From: Gilliamella sp. wkB171 | GTDB lineage: Bacteria > Pseudomonadota > Gammaproteobacteria > Enterobacterales > Orbaceae | Assembly: GCF_001693755.1 (NCBI RefSeq) | Contig: NZ_LYST01000008.1 | Span: 1-64,000 of the forward strand | Length of the DNA: 64,000 nt | Reading direction: 5' to 3' | The notes under the pieces: model-generated | The model's database searches: none | The model's input: the letters and a program-made list of their open reading frames with translations, nothing else | What the model was told of the DNA's origin: nothing | Made by a program: the position numbers and the translations under genes | Part shown: positions 59,310-64,000 of the stretch, one piece after another | Position numbering within the stretch: the stretch's first letter is position 1 | How the letters are laid out: each line of letters opens with the position of its first letter

Positions 59310-59767
59310 ATGAAACATTTTTTAGCAAAGCATGCCACAATCAAACACCGTATATACTCTTTATACTACACGTTATTTAGTTATGGTCGCGGATTACTCG
59401 TATTAACCGCTTGTTTATGGGTAGGTAATATCATCTCACTGATATTACCAATTATGATTCCGGGCAGTATTATTGGACTACTGATTCTGTTTTTCTTATT
59501 AGCTTTTCAGTTAATTCCAACTTGTTGGATTAAAAACAGTTGTAATTTATTCATGCGTTACATGACCTTGCTATTTATCCCTGCTGCCATGGGAATTATG
59601 GATAATTACTCGTTATTATTAGACAACTGGCTTCCAATCATTTTTGGTAGTGTTGGTGGCTCAATTATTGTTTTATTATTAACTGCCTATTTGACAGAAC
59701 ATTTACATAATAAATCAATAATAAAAGCCGCCAGTACAATATCAGAAAATAATGAGGATAAGAAATC

Positions 59768-59771
<4 letters not shown>
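59310..59771 (+). CDS. yohJ: CidA/LrgA-family membrane protein, YohJ type
   Basis: Small holin-like inner-membrane protein, 153 residues with four hydrophobic segments. Family blocks are PIMIPGSIIGLLILFFLLAFQLIP and FMRYMTLLFIPAAMGIM. The frame is open from 59211, directly after sbcB, but the ATG at 59310 agrees with homologues. A 20-residue charged tail follows the last helix. It is paired with yohK through a 4-nt ATGA overlap. The pair resembles Staphylococcus CidAB/LrgAB (cell death, pyruvate uptake) and E. coli YohJK; the role here is unproven. Confidence 0.87.
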
Positions 59772-61106
<1,335 letters not shown>

Positions 61107-61181
61107 CGATGATGATCAGCATCTTAAAAAATGAAAATTGTCGAACAAAACCAATAATCGAATTTTTGTCTCATTTTTGTG

Positions 61182-61220
61182 ATTGCATTTTTATGCAAAA
61201 AAAAGTAATATTTAGTCAAT
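61182..61220 (+). promoter_or_regulatory. Pair of ArgR (ARG) boxes upstream of artP
   Basis: Box 1 (61182-61199) contains TTGCAT-TTTT-ATGCAA, close to the ARG-box palindrome TGAAT-N4-ATTCA. Box 2 (61203-61220) matches 7 of the 10 core bases. The two are 3 bp apart, the spacing expected for one ArgR hexamer. They end 21 nt before artP, so arginine should repress the transporter, as in E. coli. Confidence 0.6.
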
Positions 61221-61241
61221 TTGAATTTAAGAAAACGAATA

Positions 61242-61970
61242 ATGAATATTGAATTAGACCATATAAACTGTTTTTATGGTACCCATCAAGCTTTAAATGA
61301 TGTTTCTTTATGTTACCCGCTTGGCGAAACCATTGTTTTGTTAGGACAAAGTGGTGCAGGAAAAAGCTCTTTATTAAAAGTATTTAATTTACTTGAAATT
61401 CCAACATCAGGTAAAATGACAATTGCAGATTCTCATTTTGATTTCTCAACTAAAATTAGTGAATCAACAATACGACAATTACGTAAAAATGTTGGTATGG
61501 TTTTTCAAAACTACAATTTATGGCCACATTTAACGGTACTAGAGAATTTAATTGAGGCGCCTTGCCAAGTTTTAAAGCTTTCTAAACAAGAAGCCAGTGA
61601 TAAAGCCATGTCGATTTTAGCTCGGTTACAAATCGATGAAATGGCACATCGCTACCCACTTCATCTATCAGGCGGCCAACAACAACGTGTTGCTATCGCC
61701 AGAGCATTGATGATGGAACCACAAATTTTATTATTTGATGAACCAACTGCGGCTTTAGATCCGGCAATTACATCGCAAATAGCCGAAATTATTAATGAAT
61801 TATCTCAAACAGGGATCACACAAATTATTGTCACTCATGAAGTTGATTTTGCTCGAAAAGTGGCTTCACAAGTGATTTATATGGAACACGGTAAAATTAT
61901 TGAGCAAGGACAACTAGAATGTTTTGCTCATCCAAAAACCGAAGAGTTTAAATCTTATTTATCACATTAA
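61242..61970 (+). CDS. artP: Arginine ABC transporter ATPase ArtP
   Basis: ATP-binding subunit of the ArtPIQM arginine importer, 242 residues. Walker A is GQSGAGKSS (35-43), Q-loop [13 protein letters not shown], signature [19 protein letters not shown], Walker [14 protein letters not shown] and switch His in [10 protein letters not shown]. The start at 61242 matches the E. coli N-terminus (MxIxLxxINCFYGxHQAL). An earlier in-frame start at 61221 would add seven residues. First gene of artP-artI-artQ-artM. Confidence 0.94.
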   Translation: MNIELDHINCFYGTHQALNDVSLCYPLGETIVLLGQSGAGKSSLLKVFNLLEIPTSGKMTIADSHFDFSTKISESTIRQLRKNVGMVFQNYNLWPHLTVLENLIEAPCQVLKLSKQEASDKAMSILARLQIDEMAHRYPLHLSGGQQQRVAIARALMMEPQILLFDEPTAALDPAITSQIAEIINELSQTGITQIIVTHEVDFARKVASQVIYMEHGKIIEQGQLECFAHPKTEEFKSYLSH

Positions 61971-61993
61971 TTAATATAAAATTGGGTGGATAT

Positions 61994-62728
61994 ATGAAAA
62001 AAACGTTACTAGCCATTTTGCTTGCAGGATCAGCTTTTGTTGCTCAAGCTGCAGAAACTTTAACCATTGGTACAGAAGCGACTTATGCGCCTTTTGAGTT
62101 TACCAACGAAAAAAATGAAATTGTTGGATTTGATATTGATGTGATTAATAAAATTTGTGATGAAATTAAAGCATCATGTAATATTGTTAATCAATCATTT
62201 GATGGATTAATTCCTAGTTTAAAAACTCGCCGTATTGATGCTGCAATTGCCGGCATTGATGTAACACCAGAGCGCCAAAAACAAGTTGATTTTACTAAAA
62301 TATATTATGATGATAGTTCTATTCAATTTATTACGCTAAAAGATTCATTAACCAGTTTAGATCAACTAAAAGGTAAACGAATTGGTATACAAAAAGGGAC
62401 AACTTATTCAAAATATTTGAATGAAAAATATCCTGATGTTAAAGCCGTAAGTTATGACAGTTATCAATTTGCTTTTTTAGATTTAAAAGCTAAACGCATT
62501 GATGCTATTGTTGCAAGTTCATTTGTTGCTGGTGACTGGCTAGGTAAAGATAGTGAAATTGTCGCATTAGGTGATAAAATTACTGATCATGAATTTTTTG
62601 GTGAAGGTTTAGGTATTGCATTACGTAAAGGTAACGATAAATTACGTGATCAATTTAACCAAGCTATTGATAAACTGAAAGCAAATGGTCAGTTAGACGA
62701 AATTTACAAAAAATGGTTTAATAAATAA
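61994..62728 (+). CDS. artI: Periplasmic arginine-binding protein (ArtI/ArtJ)
   Basis: Solute-binding protein of 244 residues. The signal peptide covers 1-19 (MKKTLLAILLAGSAFVAQA). The mature protein begins AETLTIGTEATYAPFEF and keeps the polar amino acid binding fold: FDIDVINKICDEI, SFDGLIPSLKTRRIDAAIAGIDVTPERQKQVDF, and KGTTYSKYL. ArtI and ArtJ cannot be separated with confidence by eye; position in the operon favours ArtI. GGTGGA precedes the ATG at 61994. A terminator follows, so it is probably made in excess over the permeases. Confidence 0.9.
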   Translation: MKKTLLAILLAGSAFVAQAAETLTIGTEATYAPFEFTNEKNEIVGFDIDVINKICDEIKASCNIVNQSFDGLIPSLKTRRIDAAIAGIDVTPERQKQVDFTKIYYDDSSIQFITLKDSLTSLDQLKGKRIGIQKGTTYSKYLNEKYPDVKAVSYDSYQFAFLDLKAKRIDAIVASSFVAGDWLGKDSEIVALGDKITDHEFFGEGLGIALRKGNDKLRDQFNQAIDKLKANGQLDEIYKKWFNK

Positions 62729-62760
62729 TCATTACACTTTAATTTAGACTTTATAATGAC

Positions 62761-62783
62761 CTCGCCGCATATTTTGCGGCGAG
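62761..62783 (+). terminator. Terminator between artI and artQ
   Basis: A GC-rich 8-bp stem CTCGCCGC / GCGGCGAG with a 7-nt loop, followed by TTTATTTTTTT. It is strong by eye. Partial read-through would give more binding protein than permease. Confidence 0.85.
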
Positions 62784-62814
62784 TTTATTTTTTTAATTTA
62801 ACAACGGTTTTTTT

Positions 62815-63591
62815 ATGTCAGACTTTCTTGCAAACGGGATGAACTGGATCTTATCATCAATGGATGGTTATATTTTGCCGCTAACTAAAGCGACATCTAT
62901 TACCTTGTCATTAGCGTTTATATCGCTAATTGTAGGCATGTTTTTTGCGTTTATTTTTACAATTTTAGAATCCGTTCCTTTTAAACCCGTTGCATGGTTA
63001 ATGTCACTGTTTAACTTAACCATACGTGCTCTACCAGAACTTTTGATAGTGGTAGCAATTTATACAGGATTACCTTTGCTGTTAATGGCATTAGATGATG
63101 GTTTTTCAATATCATTAGGTTTTACATCATTTACACTACAAATGAATATCGAAAATACAAAACCCGATCCTTTTTTATGTGGCTTGATTGCCTTATCGTT
63201 ACTTTATGCTGTTTATGCATCGCAAACATTACGAGGGGCATTAAAGGCGATTTCAAGTGGACAAAAACAAGCAGCACAGGTGCTTGGATTAAGTAAATCA
63301 CGTACTTTTTTCCGTATTATTTTGCCTCAAATGTGGCGTCATGCGCTACCAGGATTAAGTAATCAATGGTTGATTTTACTAAAAGATACAGCACTAGTGT
63401 CAGCTATTGCTATTGATGATTTAATGATGCAAACAAAAACGATTATAGCTCGAACAAATCAACCCTTTCTATGGTATTTTATTGCCATGATTATTTACTT
63501 GGTTATTTCGATTTTAAGCCAAAAAGTTATCGGGCGAATCGAAAAGCGCTCGACCTATTTTGAACAACCTAACTCTGCTAATAACCAGTAA
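62815..63591 (+). CDS. artQ: Arginine ABC transporter permease ArtQ
   Basis: HisMQ-family permease of 258 residues (E. coli 238) with about five transmembrane helices. The ATPase-contact EAA loop is GQKQAAQVLGLSKSRTFFRIILPQ, followed by NQWLILLKDTALVSAIAIDDLMMQTKTI. The extra length over E. coli includes an insertion near 95-115 and the C-terminal tail. artM starts 9 nt after its stop. Confidence 0.92.
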   Translation: MSDFLANGMNWILSSMDGYILPLTKATSITLSLAFISLIVGMFFAFIFTILESVPFKPVAWLMSLFNLTIRALPELLIVVAIYTGLPLLLMALDDGFSISLGFTSFTLQMNIENTKPDPFLCGLIALSLLYAVYASQTLRGALKAISSGQKQAAQVLGLSKSRTFFRIILPQMWRHALPGLSNQWLILLKDTALVSAIAIDDLMMQTKTIIARTNQPFLWYFIAMIIYLVISILSQKVIGRIEKRSTYFEQPNSANNQ

Positions 63592-63600
63592 GGTCAATTT

Positions 63601-64000
63601 ATGTTTGATAATTTTATTTACTATCTTAAAATCATTTTACAGGGTTTACCAAATACACTAAGTTTGGGTATTTTAGGGATCTTATCTGCTGGTTTATTAG
63701 CAATAATTTTTACTTGCTTATTATCACTAAATTCGAAAGTATTAACTAAGGCAATTCGAACCTATATTATTATATTTACGGGTTCGCCACTGCTAGTCCA
63801 ATTATTTTTAATTTATTATGGACCATCACAATTTGGTCAAACGTTAAGTCACGTACCAGCATTTTATGATCTTATCTCCTCTCCTTGGTTTTGTGCTTAC
63901 TTAGCTCTGACACTCAATAGTGCAGCTTATACCACCCAGATTTTTTATGGGGCTCTAAAAGCTGTGCCGCAAGGACAGTGGCAGGCTTGTAAAGCGCTAG
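63601..64000 (+). CDS. artM: Arginine ABC transporter permease ArtM (partial, runs off the right edge)
   Basis: The frame opens at ATG 63601 and stays open to the end of the window (133 codons visible of about 222). The text MFDNFIYYLKIILQGLPNTLSLGILG, then FTGSPLLVQLFLIYYGPSQFG, then LALTLNSAAYTTQIFYGALKAVPQGQW, is the N-terminal two thirds of ArtM, just reaching the EAA loop. It pairs with ArtQ to form the membrane channel. The 3' end lies outside the window. Confidence 0.92.
   Translation, partial: MFDNFIYYLKIILQGLPNTLSLGILGILSAGLLAIIFTCLLSLNSKVLTKAIRTYIIIFTGSPLLVQLFLIYYGPSQFGQTLSHVPAFYDLISSPWFCAYLALTLNSAAYTTQIFYGALKAVPQGQWQACKAL

Overview
This 64 kb window is AT-rich chromosome from a gammaproteobacterium. 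Most proteins look like E. coli orthologues over their full length, and several E. coli gene orders survive: thrS-infC-rpmI-rplT-pheM-pheST-ihfA, rnhA/dnaQ/tRNA-Asp with gloB and mltD beside them, ppk-ppx, yohJ-yohK-sanA and artPIQM. The very low GC with this enteric-like content suggests an Orbaceae-type host-associated lineage (for example Gilliamella or relatives). That assignment is inference, since nothing in the window settles it. No rRNA, insertion sequence or CRISPR array was seen.

Layout. 0.5-10.9 kb: a small secreted protein, tRNA modification (cmoA, cmoB), a metallophosphoesterase, RNase D, a TRIC-like channel with mtnN, ybbO-cnoX, map and rlmC. 11.1-15.8 kb: a Fur-controlled heme operon (TonB-dependent receptor, one-piece ABC exporter-type transporter, HugZ/HutZ-like protein). 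16-22.6 kb: gshA-yafD, mltD, gloB, rnhA, dnaQ, tRNA-Asp and ybaN. 22.7-23.9 kb: a class 1-like dihydroorotate dehydrogenase behind what looks like a pyrBI-style attenuator. 24.2-29.6 kb: an anaerobic-respiration-like operon (three-domain NADH:fumarate reductase candidate, its ApbE flavin transferase, a DASS dicarboxylate carrier). 29.6-41.4 kb: ppx-ppk, pykF, a META-domain lipoprotein, hrpA, ydgH and fnr. 41.7-43.2 kb: a dif site, the wreck of a filamentous-phage replication gene, and a second dif-like site in opposite orientation. 43.3-53.7 kb: rlhA, htpX, 4.5S RNA and the thrS-to-ihfA translation operon with its pheM attenuator. 54-64 kb: yaiI, recO, a CPA1 antiporter with ubiT, sbcB, a CidA/LrgA pair, sanA, and the arginine transporter artPIQM running off the right edge.

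How the parts fit. dif places the replication terminus here, which agrees with the neighbours: fnr, hrpA, ydgH, pykF and the thrS operon also lie in the terminus half of E. coli. The anaerobic theme (fnr, NADH:fumarate reductase plus ApbE, ubiT) and the heme uptake operon fit a gut-like, oxygen-poor, iron-limited habitat.

Most interesting items: (1) two dif-like XerCD sites in inverted orientation around a decayed inovirus replication gene; (2) a 55-codon leader ORF running through an intrinsic terminator and stopping 8 nt before the dihydroorotate dehydrogenase gene; (3) a strong intrinsic terminator inside the presumed pykF leader; (4) the heme operon with an SbmA/YddA-type transporter instead of the usual binding-protein importer; (5) a CnoX that has lost the Cys of its SxxC motif.
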